A DNA stretch of 64,000 nt from Myxococcota bacterium (GTDB lineage Bacteria > Myxococcota_C > UBA6777), in the NCBI GenBank assembly GCA_023150835.1, contig JAKLKB010000004.1:93301-157300 (forward strand). The letters are read 5' to 3'. Numbering within the stretch: position 1 is the stretch's first letter; every line of letters starts with the position of its first letter. A program made the translations under genes and the position numbers. Below are positions 53,101-60,245 of the stretch, piece after piece. The notes beneath the pieces are model-generated. The model saw only the letters and a program-made list of their open reading frames with translations. It did not search any database and was not told where the DNA came from.

Positions 53101-53706
53101 TTCTTGCAGCCCGATCAGATCCGCATCACAGGCCGACAAGATCTCGATGGCTTGAGCATAACGCTTCTGGGTCTGATCGCCGCCTGCCGCGTAGCGGCCC
53201 GCAAGAACATTCCACGTCACAACGCGAAAGCTTGGAGATTCGGGGATGGGCTGGATCTCCCCCTCCCAAGGCATCCAGCGACCGAGTGTTGAAACAAACC
53301 GATAGCATCGGCGTGTACGCAACGACAAGCCTTTGAGATGTTGCCGCGCTAACGTGATCCACAGCGATTCTTCTGTCATACTCGACGGAAGAGCGACGAT
53401 CTCTGCGGGAGGCTCGCTCCCCTGCCCAACAACATCTGCCAAACGGTCGATCCGCGCAGCACGATCCCACACCACTTCACCGTTGTATTCGAATCGCTCG
53501 ATCCGATGCCAAGGCACTTCTTCTGGATCAAAACCGTCAAACGGGACGCGCTTGCTGCCCATAAACCGCTCTTGCATCTCGATCCAACAAGCTGCTGTGT
53601 CAAAACGCCGATCCCATCGGATCTGATCGTAGATCTGACGGCCCGTCCGAAATGGACCTTCCACGAGACTCTGGGTTTCTTGCGTTTTTGGGGGTAATTT
53701 TCGCAT
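50125..53706 (-). CDS. Four-domain predicted RNA end-repair protein (MJ1316-EEP-2H phosphoesterase-poly(A) polymerase)
   Basis: A 1193-residue protein; GGAGG lies 8 nt before the ATG at 53,706. Domain 1 (about 20-90) is the MJ1316/DUF504 RNA-binding domain: IYDQIRWDRRFD, EVPWHRIERFEYNGEVVWDR, ARID. Domain 2 (about 160-460) is an endonuclease/exonuclease/phosphatase: TWNVLAG, QEVEP, HLSSD, GDLNEDP and SDHFGL. A repetitive linker (about 500-610, SEATQTIAVAE units) follows. Domain 3 (about 640-800) is a LigT-like 2H phosphoesterase with two H-x-S/N-x motifs, MPHLNLVYG and YTPHLSLGQ. Domain 4 (about 890-1190) is a eukaryote-type poly(A) polymerase: VGAAAYGAQTLHSDADI, EVDILYAR (three Asp), IKCWAVQ, YLGGMSWALLVA. 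Together these could trim, open cyclic phosphates and re-extend damaged RNA ends. The role is inferred. Confidence 0.8.
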   Translation of the reverse strand: MRKLPPKTQETQSLVEGPFRTGRQIYDQIRWDRRFDTAACWIEMQERFMGSKRVPFDGFDPEEVPWHRIERFEYNGEVVWDRAARIDRLADVVGQGSEPPAEIVALPSSMTEESLWITLARQHLKGLSLRTRRCYRFVSTLGRWMPWEGEIQPIPESPSFRVVTWNVLAGRYAAGGDQTQKRYAQAIEILSACDADLIGLQEVEPAMVRMLLRNSSVRSHYWVSEEETAQGLGEGVGQLLLMRRPFLLQDLRFSGEKHALIAQFALGGKLSFAACVHLSSDFARMGRFLRSLQLHSLCRVLAWQSAQPSASLRVLDREEILSICAQDWTLVQKRGFLFGDLNEDPRDVVWYPLMEIPEELAHLDTSRIPLLWDAVEAAGFVDTWPMLEMERPCESFDPLHNPLASALSVSGRSRRLDAVWLADPDAAVMPMQAEMFGFPSARSMGGLLGRDYASDHFGLAVSFSVPLDESPDPALLTNKATQHPSDLVGVSEKQEQIENSDGAKRGENSDGAKRGENSSDASESDEASESTQTIAVAEVSEATQTIAVAESSEATQIVAVAGVSKATQAIAVAEVFEATQTIAVAESSEATQIVAVAGVSKAAKALKAVNPLEEPLLERLAKAQPTYHSALIVIPPPDLWEPIQAIRQKHDKSYRRWMPHLNLVYGFVESVLFPDAIKAIQAALAQVKPFEVSFSQMRSFRHGKSDTIWLEPSVEPSRDLHRLQSALQALFPLCDEQSHRSRSGYTPHLSLGQLRGDARGELQKTLQGWQLSWRPVRFVVDHVALICRKGEAPFEVQERVFFGGKRTIYLGEENAPEREQAVVASQKQAPEESAVPHTNVADTSTPQATEEADIEKAEEGLRSWLQGLEAAVSEKQTRSAALLEALRGLCERVCSVEAKGALPWRVWWPVGAAAYGAQTLHSDADILCIGPSELSREVFNSSVMAGLLGWEGIEEARVIWDARVPLLKLRAAGLEVDILYARMPEAVESAGFQENLGHLSWMVQRGHSVDIERALSLEAWDIASQRSLLGLLDVLYLRAVLARYGCHAAFSDILRVIKCWAVQAEVHEQAKGYLGGMSWALLVAWLCTHPAAQKQTQRVALLEAFFATFSHCSWMHPIGITRIDKRSEEDPSTGLMPIYTPVAPQRNSARLVTPETFAQLRQAFRCGQKELEEIQQGKRSWEDWLGGMAKSPD
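51880..52210 (-). repeat. 36-bp-type in-frame repeats in the RNA-repair linker
   Basis: About eight alternating 36-bp units encode variants of SEATQTIAVAEV, SSEATQIVAVAGV and SKATQAIAVAEV. A second block (NSDGAKRGE, 27 bp) is duplicated beside it. The whole lies between the EEP and 2H domains. Confidence 0.85.
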
Positions 53707-53805
53707 CTTCGTTGCCTCCGTGTTTGCGGCAACAAACGATCTCCCCCCTCCCAAAGTTCAAACCAACCCACAAAGGCCCTCTTTCTCTACAGCATCGGGT
53801 GTTTT

Positions 53806-53901
53806 ATAGCAGAGGTCGATTGAAAAGGTGAGCAGTCGAAGCTTGAAGATCACGGATGCTGCGGCCTTCTTTTCATCACCAGTTCAATCGTCCCGTGCTA
53901 T
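53806..53901 (-). repeat. Family C element (copy C2), inverted to C1
   Basis: The reverse complement of 47,276-47,371 with 3 differences in 96 bp. Starts ATAGCAGAGGTCGATTGAAA, ends CAATCGTCCCGTGCTAT. Confidence 0.9.
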
Positions 53902-53939
53902 TAGAGTTTGATATGGGTAGTTGCACCACACGCGCCATT

Positions 53940-54216
53940 ATACGAGATCCGCCCGCTGTGTAATCGGTAAAGATGTAGGGGCAGCCCCCTGTGGCTGCCC
54001 AATCGTAGGGCGTCTAGCGCCATTATACGAGATCCGCCCGCTGTGTAATCGGTAAAGATGTAGGGGCAGCCCCCTGTGGCTGCCCAATCGTAGGGCGTCT
54101 AGCGCCATTATACGAGATCCGCCCGCTGTGTAATCGGTAAAGATGTAGGGGCAGCCTGCCCAATCGTAGGGCGTCTACATACTCTCCTTTGTGTACGCAT
54201 CTCTCGGGTATCGCAT
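53940..54216 (+). repeat. Family A element (copy A10) with tandem 85-bp copies
   Basis: ATACGAGATCCGCCCGCTGT with GTAGGGGCAGCCCCCTGTGG and CAATCGTAGGGCGTCTAGCG is repeated at 85-bp spacing. Three copies occur, the third with a short deletion (GGGGCAGCCTGCCC). Only the last reaches a right end (CGGGTATCGCAT). Confidence 0.9.
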
Positions 54217-54221
54217 TAGGC

Positions 54222-54385
54222 AGAGGCAACGCCGTAAAACCCCCGTGTTCGCACCCGTCCAAGCGACAGGGTCGTCTGTGTGAAAAACGATGATCTCCTC
54301 ACCAAACAAGGGGTCAAGGGGCGAACGTCCCTTGCGGGGCGTGGGGCAGAACCCCACAACACCTACCCAACGGCGGAATTCTTAT
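54222..54385 (+). repeat. Family B element
   Basis: GTGTTCGCACCCGTCCAAGC, GACAGGGTCG, AAGGGGTCAAGGGGCGAACG, TCCCTTGCGG and hairpin GTGGGGCAGAACCCCAC. It follows family A after a few bases. Confidence 0.85.
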
Positions 54386-54527
54386 CCTATCAAAAGAAAA
54401 AAGCGCAGTCATGCGGATCTTGTGGGTCTAAGAGGCCCACCTTGCGCAATCCCCCGAGCCTTCTGCGCATCCTCCGTGTTTCTCGTTCAGATCACGCAAC
54501 GTACACTCGATCACACGACCACGCCTG

Positions 54528-54761
54528 TCAACCCCTGCGTCCGTCGCGCCGCCACGCATCCTTGATCGCGCTGCGAGCGACTTGATAGATCCATGCGTTC
54601 ATGCGTTCTTCATCGCGAACATCGCCCAATCCACGCCATATCCGCAACAATGCCTCTTGCAAGACATCTTCTACATCCGACGCAGAGACTCGCTTGGCCA
54701 CGAATTGACGCAATCGTTCGCGCCATGCCCGCCACACCACTTGCCGATCTCCTTGTTCCAT
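54528..54761 (-). pseudogene. Truncated sigma factor with region 2 only
   Basis: 77 residues: RERLRQFVAKRVSASDVEDVLQEALLRIW, then RMNAWIYQVARSAIKDAWRR, which is a good sigma-70 region 2 (span 15-75). An ECF sigma should continue about 100 residues with region 4, but the frame stops and no region 4 was found downstream in other frames. The gene starts right next to a family A array (A11). It is most likely a remnant. A functional region-2-only protein cannot be excluded. Confidence 0.6.
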
Positions 54762-54776
54762 CCGCTCTCTCCCGTT

Positions 54777-55047
54777 ATACGATATCCGAGTAGGTACACA
54801 AAGAAGAGTACGTAGACGCCCTATGATCGGGCAGACACTGCCCCTACATCCTTACGATCACACAACGGGCGGATCAAAGAAGAGTACGTAGACGCCCTAT
54901 GATCGGGCAGACACAGGGGTCTGCCCCTACATCCTTACGATCACACAACGGGCGGATCAAAGAAGAGTACGTAGACGCCCTATGATTGGGCAGACACAGG
55001 GGTCTGCCCCTACATCCTTACGATCACACAACGGGCGGATCTCGTAT
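54777..55047 (-). repeat. Family A element (copy A11) with tandem 76/83-bp copies
   Basis: Begins ATACGATATCCGAG and ends GGGCGGATCTCGTAT. The segment AAAGAAGAGTACGTAGACGC to ACAACGGGCGGATC occurs three times, starting at 54,800, 54,876 and 54,959. The first lacks 7 bp (AGGGGTC) of the hairpin arm. Confidence 0.9.
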
Positions 55048-55437
55048 CATCTCTGCGTTACGTCGTTCCCAACCTGTTTTGGGCACTTTCGTACCTTCTA
55101 CACCACAAGACGCCACCCTCCACAAAAGGACGCAAGCCCACACCACGATTTTTCTTCCTCAACCACCCCAACGATGTGCAAAGCCTGCGCGTTCCGCACA
55201 AATCAACATTGAAACACGTTCACAAAATTTTCTCCGCGACCTTGCGCGACCCTTTTTTTGTGTACTCGTCTCCTCAGCCAACAGGATCGCTCCTTGACGC
55301 AACGGGCGAGATCGAGCAAGCCCAAAAAAGCACCGCTCTTTCCGCCTGCGTCATCACGCCTCATTGGAGCCCATTCTAGTTGACCGAAGCGATGACGCTC
55401 TGCTCTCTTCACCCCACTTTCTTTGGAGGATATTGTC
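55048..55437. other. Intergenic region with nothing recognised
   Basis: No convincing gene, dispersed repeat or terminator seen in these 390 bp, apart from GGAGGA before the following start. Confidence 0.4.
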
Positions 55438-56058
55438 ATGCGAATCCGCTCTCTTTTCTTGGCCGTCGCTGCTTGCTTTATGCTAAGCGGCTTCCTCTCT
55501 CAAAACGCAAACGCCCAGACGATCTATGGTCTGTGGCGTTCGACCACAGGAAACGTCTTTGAGATCCCTTATGCTCCCGGCAATTCTTTTGACATGGTGG
55601 TGACTTACACCAACGGACAACGCGCTGTCGTCCGTGGTGCTTGGATCCGTGGGATGCGTGGCAGCCAGTTTTTCTACGTCGCTGGTCAGTCCCGTTGCAC
55701 AGGCACGTTCTCGGCGATGCGCTCCAACGTCGTACGAGTCGATTGTAACGGGCGAGTCAGTTGGTGGCAGCGCTCTCGCTCACGCAAAAGCCGCAGTGTC
55801 GCCTACGCTGGAACATGGCAATCCACATCAGGTTCGCGCTTCACTGTCCCTGCGAGTCGTGGGCCGTTTAACATCATCGCCACGTTTCGTAATGGACAAA
55901 AAGCCGTCTATCGGGCTTATTGGGTCCCCGGCATGGTCGGAATCCAGTTCCGCTACGGCAACCCCGCTGTCACGGTGACCTACAACCCAAGCAATCCGGG
56001 CGTCTTGCGCGTTGTCGATGCCCGTGGTGGGGTCTTCTGGTGGCGTCGTCTCTACTAA
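55438..56058 (+). CDS. Small secreted protein with two internal repeats
   Basis: A 206-residue exported protein. GGAGGA precedes the ATG at 55,438, and the signal peptide ends NANA. The mature part consists of two copies of a roughly 75-residue unit sharing (L/T)W(R/Q)STxG, (F/T)V(F/P)xxP..GPF, xTxxNGQ(R/K)AVxR, (A/W)WxxGMxGxQFxYxxG and VxRVVxxxGxxxWW. An Arg/Ser linker joins them (RSRSRKSRS). The beta-rich pattern resembles a small barrel. Family unknown. Confidence 0.65.
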   Translation: MRIRSLFLAVAACFMLSGFLSQNANAQTIYGLWRSTTGNVFEIPYAPGNSFDMVVTYTNGQRAVVRGAWIRGMRGSQFFYVAGQSRCTGTFSAMRSNVVRVDCNGRVSWWQRSRSRKSRSVAYAGTWQSTSGSRFTVPASRGPFNIIATFRNGQKAVYRAYWVPGMVGIQFRYGNPAVTVTYNPSNPGVLRVVDARGGVFWWRRLY

Positions 56059-56069
56059 AAACCTTCCTC

Positions 56070-58064
56070 CTACCAACGCTTGCGGCGTTCTTCTCGCCGT
56101 TTTTTTCGTTCTTCCCGCCACCGCGCAAACAGTCCTTTGGGCTTGTCTTTGGGGATCAAGCCAGCGTTGCGTTGAATGCCTTTCTGAAAAGGTCGCAGTA
56201 TCGGGTGTTTTTCAATCAAGGCATCTAAAAACCCACGAAGAAACCGACGAGACAACATCTGCATCAGGCGGGGATTCATATCCGCAAGCAGATGACTATC
56301 GACGGAAAATCCCGTTTGAAGGGCGTATCCATTCGGGAGTTTTCGCACGTGCTGGTTGACGATGCCTGACAAGATGCCGAACAACGCTTTTTTGAAGACC
56401 TGTTTGTTTTGTTTCACCACCCCCACATCAAGCTGATGTACTCGAAATTGGGCTTGGATGCGCGTGCGTTCGTTGGAACGAGGCGAAAGATCGAGACGTG
56501 CGGTGATCAGACCTTTGTTGATTTGAAGGGGGGTTTTTTGCTGATCGATAAAACGGTTGAGCAGCGTGGAAGGGATGCGATGAACGATCAGGCGATGGTT
56601 GTGTTCCGCTTGTTTTTGTGAAGAGAAGCGCACCCCGCCATGCCCCAAGACCCACGCTGATCCTTCGGCAGAAAAAGGACGAGCCAGCAGATAACGGATA
56701 TCGAGATCACGAACATCTGCTTGCACGCGATTCATTTGGATCTGTACACGGCGCGGGGGTTTGGAAGGATCTTTGCGATCGCGCAAGGTGAAGTGCAAAC
56801 GGACTTCGCCTTCTTGGACTTTGGCATGGCGCATCTGCAACCACGGCGGTTTGCGATGATGACGAGGCGGGTGAGTGCGTTTCTTGAGAAAATGCAGCGT
56901 AAAGATCGGCTTTTGCGCCACAACATCGTCAAGAGCGATGATGCCATACAACAACGGCCACATCTGGATCGTCGCATCGGCTTGCGGGATCTCCAAACGC
57001 ATCTGTTGATGGGGTTCTTGGCTTTTTAAGACAAATCCGCGCAGGCGCACAGAGCCTTGCAGATCTTTCAGATCCGCTTGGAGATGGCTGATCTGGAGAT
57101 CGCGCTCGCGCCCCACTTCAAGCCGATGCTGCATCGAAAAGCGCCCGCCCTCGATCACCAACGAAGACAGGCGCGGCGACAACAGCGTAAGCGTTTGGCG
57201 CAACGCTACGGGATCTCGCGGAGGATCGGGGGGACCGCTTCGCACCAGCCGCACCGCCGGTCCGATCAGCCGAACGCGTTCCAACGCAGGAGACGGAGCC
57301 AACAGCGCATCCACATCCAAAGCCAACTCCCCTTCGGGTATTTGGACGGACAAGGTTTGCTTCTTCATACTTACGGATGCTTCGGCTTGTTTTATCTTCA
57401 CACGACCTTGCATCCTCGCTAACGTCGCCTCCACCGAACCCACACGCACCACGATCTTTTGGGGCTGATGTTGCTCAAACAACATCCGACCTTCCGCGAT
57501 CTCCAGCCGCTCGATCACCAACAAACGCGACCGAAACTTCTTCATCGCTTCTTGCATACGCTTGACTTGCGCCCGAACACCCGATGCTCCGCCCTGTTTG
57601 AAAGAGGCGCTACCGCCCGATGCTTCGCCCTGTTTGAAAGAGGCGCTACCGCCCGACGCACCGACGTCTTGAGAGGACTGGAGCGTGATGTCCTGCGTAG
57701 AGACGCCCCGCAAGATACGGATCTGGGGTTGCTTGACTTGGACGGAGGCAAGCCGCCGACTTCCGAGCAACACCCGCCAGATCGGCAGGCGAACGGCTCC
57801 CTCGGAGGCTTGCAAGGAAAACGAGGTCTCGCGCTGCACCCGCAACAACCGAAAAGATCGCACACGCAAGACTCCCGAAAAGATATCCGCTTCGACCACT
57901 TTTCCTGAAACACCATGCTCTTTTAGCCGATCCAACGCCATCTGCGCCAACGCGATCGGAAACAACAACCCCACCCCGACAGCGCCCAACCCAAGCAACA
58001 AGCCCCCCCCAACAAGCCATCGCAACCATCGAAAGGATCGCTTTTTTTCTTTGTTTTCACTCAT
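56070..58064 (-). CDS. AsmA-like / DUF748-type membrane-anchored protein
   Basis: A 664-residue protein with one N-terminal helix (LRWLVGGGLLLGLGAVGVGLLF), then a large periplasmic beta-rich region of the AsmA/TamB/DUF748 type (VEADIFSGVLRVRSFRLLRV, VQVKQPQIRILRG, SSLVIEGGRFSMQHRL, NGYALQTGFSVDSHLLADM). Such proteins are bridge-like lipid carriers or envelope assembly factors. The C-terminus is strongly basic (REERKKRREERRKRW). An in-frame 36-bp repeat (GGSASFKQGEAS) lies at residues about 120-145. The start at 58,064 overlaps the glycosyltransferase stop in ATGA, so the two are translationally coupled. Confidence 0.7.
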   Translation of the reverse strand: MSENKEKKRSFRWLRWLVGGGLLLGLGAVGVGLLFPIALAQMALDRLKEHGVSGKVVEADIFSGVLRVRSFRLLRVQRETSFSLQASEGAVRLPIWRVLLGSRRLASVQVKQPQIRILRGVSTQDITLQSSQDVGASGGSASFKQGEASGGSASFKQGGASGVRAQVKRMQEAMKKFRSRLLVIERLEIAEGRMLFEQHQPQKIVVRVGSVEATLARMQGRVKIKQAEASVSMKKQTLSVQIPEGELALDVDALLAPSPALERVRLIGPAVRLVRSGPPDPPRDPVALRQTLTLLSPRLSSLVIEGGRFSMQHRLEVGRERDLQISHLQADLKDLQGSVRLRGFVLKSQEPHQQMRLEIPQADATIQMWPLLYGIIALDDVVAQKPIFTLHFLKKRTHPPRHHRKPPWLQMRHAKVQEGEVRLHFTLRDRKDPSKPPRRVQIQMNRVQADVRDLDIRYLLARPFSAEGSAWVLGHGGVRFSSQKQAEHNHRLIVHRIPSTLLNRFIDQQKTPLQINKGLITARLDLSPRSNERTRIQAQFRVHQLDVGVVKQNKQVFKKALFGILSGIVNQHVRKLPNGYALQTGFSVDSHLLADMNPRLMQMLSRRFLRGFLDALIEKHPILRPFQKGIQRNAGLIPKDKPKGLFARWREERKKRREERRKRW

Positions 58065-58837
58065 GCCCCTCTCCGCTCTGTTCGTGCCATCCACGCAAGA
58101 TGCCCCATCTCCCACAACGCTTGCGAAAGATGCTGCCCAAATAACCCCGAATATCCTTGCGCTTCCCAACGACGCAACGGATACTCCACCGTTCTTCGGT
58201 TGGTCTCTTCCACTTGAACCTGCAACCGCAGCAGCACCTCCGATTGCCACAACAGCCTACACGCAAAGGGCTTTTCTAAAGCCCGCAACACGGCTGCTGA
58301 GGGCAAAAAAGCTTGCGTAAAACACAACGTATCATACGTCGCGATATCCAGCGCAAGACTAATCCCCGTCGCCAAGATCCGCTCATAATAAAGCTGCACC
58401 AACGAACGCTTGATATCCCGTCCCAACAAGCGCAACCGCACAGCCATCACATGATCCACGCCCCGCGTTCCCCGCAAAACGCCGAGCATCCCGTCGAGAT
58501 CGGCGACATCCACTTCGCCCTCTGCATCCCAAAAACAGCCTGCCACCGCACCTTCCGAAAAACTCCACAACAACCCCTCGCGCACAGCCTCGATCATCTC
58601 CGCAGAACGCACCACAAACGCTGCCTTCGCACGATAAATCCCGTGTATACGCCCCTTTCCCACTTCGGCCAGCCGCTCACCGATCTGCCCAAACTCCCCC
58701 TCCAACAACCCCACCACCACCACATCCACCAACGGCATCGACACCAACGCTTTTTCCATCCAACGCATCTTGCGATCCCAACGCTCTCGACCCGCAAAAG
58801 GCACCACCAACGCGATCCGATCTGCCAAACGACCCAT
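58061..58837 (-). CDS. Glycosyltransferase family 2-like protein
   Basis: A protein of about 258 residues with features of dolichyl-phosphate mannosyltransferase-like GT2 enzymes: IALVVPFAGRERWDRKM at the start, AGCFWDAEGEVDVADLDGML where the metal/nucleotide aspartates (D-x-E/D) should be, then MAVRLRLLGRDIKRSL and SLALDIATYDTLCFTQAF, resembling the GT2 acceptor region. No membrane helices. It lies upstream of the AsmA-like gene in an operon and downstream of a methyltransferase gene, so the group may modify a surface glycolipid. The start is uncertain: ATG 58,837 or TTG 58,879. Confidence 0.6.
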   Translation of the reverse strand: MGRLADRIALVVPFAGRERWDRKMRWMEKALVSMPLVDVVVVGLLEGEFGQIGERLAEVGKGRIHGIYRAKAAFVVRSAEMIEAVREGLLWSFSEGAVAGCFWDAEGEVDVADLDGMLGVLRGTRGVDHVMAVRLRLLGRDIKRSLVQLYYERILATGISLALDIATYDTLCFTQAFLPSAAVLRALEKPFACRLLWQSEVLLRLQVQVEETNRRTVEYPLRRWEAQGYSGLFGQHLSQALWEMGHLAWMARTERRGA

Positions 58838-58902
58838 CCATCCGACCTTTCTTTCTTCGACTTCGCCCAATCCACCCAATATCTCTTCTCAACACCGAAC
58901 GT

Positions 58903-59017
58903 ATACGATATCCAAGTGATCTGTGATCGAAGGAGAGCGCGTAGACGCCCTCTGCTCGGACAGCAACAGGGGGCTGCCCCTACATTCTTACGATCACACA
59001 ACGGGCGGATTTCGTAT
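58903..59017 (-). repeat. Family A element (copy A12)
   Basis: ATACGATATCCAAG to GGGCGGATTTCGTAT, with GCGTAGACGCCCTCTGC and CAACAGGGGGCTGCCCCTAC. Immediately followed by a B element. Confidence 0.88.
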
Positions 59018-59019
59018 GA

Positions 59020-59178
59020 TGCAGTGGTCAAAAAAAGCCGTGTCACGAACGCCCAAGCGACAGAGTCGTTGTCTTGAAAGATCTGCGATCTCTTCGCCAA
59101 CACGGGGTCAAGGGGCGACAGTTCACGGCGGAGTCTGGTACCTCGCCCCACAAAATAAGCCCAGCTGCGCCAGTCCTA
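59020..59178 (+). repeat. Family B element joined to A12
   Basis: Left end ATGCAGTGGTC, GCCCAAGCGACAGAGTCGTT, GTCTTGAAAG, ACACGGGGTCAAGGGGCGAC, right end CAGCTGCGCCAGTCCTATC, a recognisable but decayed copy of CAACTGCGTAAGTCCTA. Confidence 0.88.
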
Positions 59179-59181
59179 TCA

Positions 59182-59952
59182 TCAAAGAGCTTTGCGGCGG
59201 CACAACGCCCACACACTTAGCCCCGGCAAACGCACTCCCTTTCGCTCCATCCATAACAACAAACGATTCTCCATTGTCAAACCATCGGATATCACTTCCG
59301 TCAACCCATCTCCGCCGCTCCAAGCCCCGATCCCACCGCCTGAAACGGACTTCCCTACAAGCTGACGCAGCTTCTCCAACAACACCGAGACTCCACGCGC
59401 TGGCAACAACGAAGCAAACAGATATCCCCAACGCACAGGCTCCAACCCCGCCCCCACCAACACAGGCTCCAGCGTCTCCCATCGATACCGCCGATAATGC
59501 GCCAAAAAACGATCGTGCTGCGCAAACAACAACTGAAACGCTGGAACCGTCACCAACACGTACCCATCCGCACGCAAACCATGCTCTACATAACGGCGCA
59601 ACAAACCAAGATCATCAGGAATATGCTCTAACACATCCAACAACAGCAACAACCCAAACCCCCTAGCCTCCACTTCTTCCACATCCCGCACAAAACGCGC
59701 CCTCGGATACTCCCGCAACAACGCGCTGATCTCTCCATCCGTAAGCGCAGGATCGACCCCCACCCAACGCGCTTCTCCGCGCAATCCTCGACACACCTCT
59801 GCCGCCGTAAACCCATCTCCACACCCCACATCCAACACCTGCAAACCCGCCGCAAGCGGCACATCCGCCACGATCTCCGCCAAAGTCCGTGCCCGCGCAA
59901 TCTCCCACGGATGACGCCTCTTCCCCTCCAATCTCGCCTCTTTCAGATCCAT
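59182..59952 (-). CDS. SAM-dependent methyltransferase
   Basis: A 256-residue class I methyltransferase. AGGAG precedes the ATG. VLDVGCGDGFTAAEV is the SAM-binding motif I; VGVDPAL follows as motif II; LLLLDVLEHIPDD is motif IV. The region FLAHYRRYRWETLEPVLVGA (substrate-binding lid) and a C-terminal FASLLPARGVSVLL are as in sugar or lipid methyltransferases found in glycan clusters. It lies upstream of the glycosyltransferase-like gene; A and B elements separate them. Confidence 0.82.
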   Translation of the reverse strand: MDLKEARLEGKRRHPWEIARARTLAEIVADVPLAAGLQVLDVGCGDGFTAAEVCRGLRGEARWVGVDPALTDGEISALLREYPRARFVRDVEEVEARGFGLLLLLDVLEHIPDDLGLLRRYVEHGLRADGYVLVTVPAFQLLFAQHDRFLAHYRRYRWETLEPVLVGAGLEPVRWGYLFASLLPARGVSVLLEKLRQLVGKSVSGGGIGAWSGGDGLTEVISDGLTMENRLLLWMERKGVRLPGLSVWALCRRKAL

Positions 59953-59999
59953 TCACGCTCCTGCTTTCTTTTTTCTCTTGTCTTCTCGTAAGATTTATG

Positions 60000-60145
60000 C
60001 CAGCGAATTTTTTGGTGGGGCGCTGCCACACACCCCGCAAGGGACGTTCGCCCCTTGACCCCGTATCGGCGAACAGATCACTGTTTTTCAAACCAACAAC
60101 TCCGTCGCTTGAAGCATCACAAACACGGGGGGTTCCATCAGCCCA
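60000..60145 (-). repeat. Family B element (reverse orientation)
   Basis: GGTGGGGCGCTGCCACACACC, CGCAAGGGACGTTCGCCCC, TTGACCCCGTATCGGCGAAC, ACTCCGTCGCTTGAAGC: the reverse complement of the family B core. Confidence 0.85.
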
Positions 60146-60162
60146 TTTCTACCGTCCATCAT

Positions 60163-60245
60163 CTTTGCGCCGGCCCGCTATCTTTACACCTGCTCGCTAT
60201 CTTTGCGCCGGCCCGCTATCTTTACACCTGCTCGCTATCTTTGCG
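60163..60245. repeat. 38-bp tandem repeat at the end of the cysteine-rich gene
   Basis: CTATCTTTACACCTGCTCG and CTATCTTTGCGCCGGCCCG alternate, giving two copies of a 38-bp unit plus part. The second half overlaps the last codons of the cysteine-rich gene. Confidence 0.85.

Noticed and set aside
54430..54460. GTGGGTCTAAGAGGCCCACC hairpin-like sequence
   Set aside because: Imperfect pairing and the T-run is about 20 nt away; not a convincing terminator for the truncated sigma gene.
47809..55047. Regularly spaced copies of the GGGCAGCCCCC hairpin, considered as a CRISPR array
   Set aside because: Spacers are identical or absent, units are 64-85 bp, and no cas genes are present; they are amplified MITEs.
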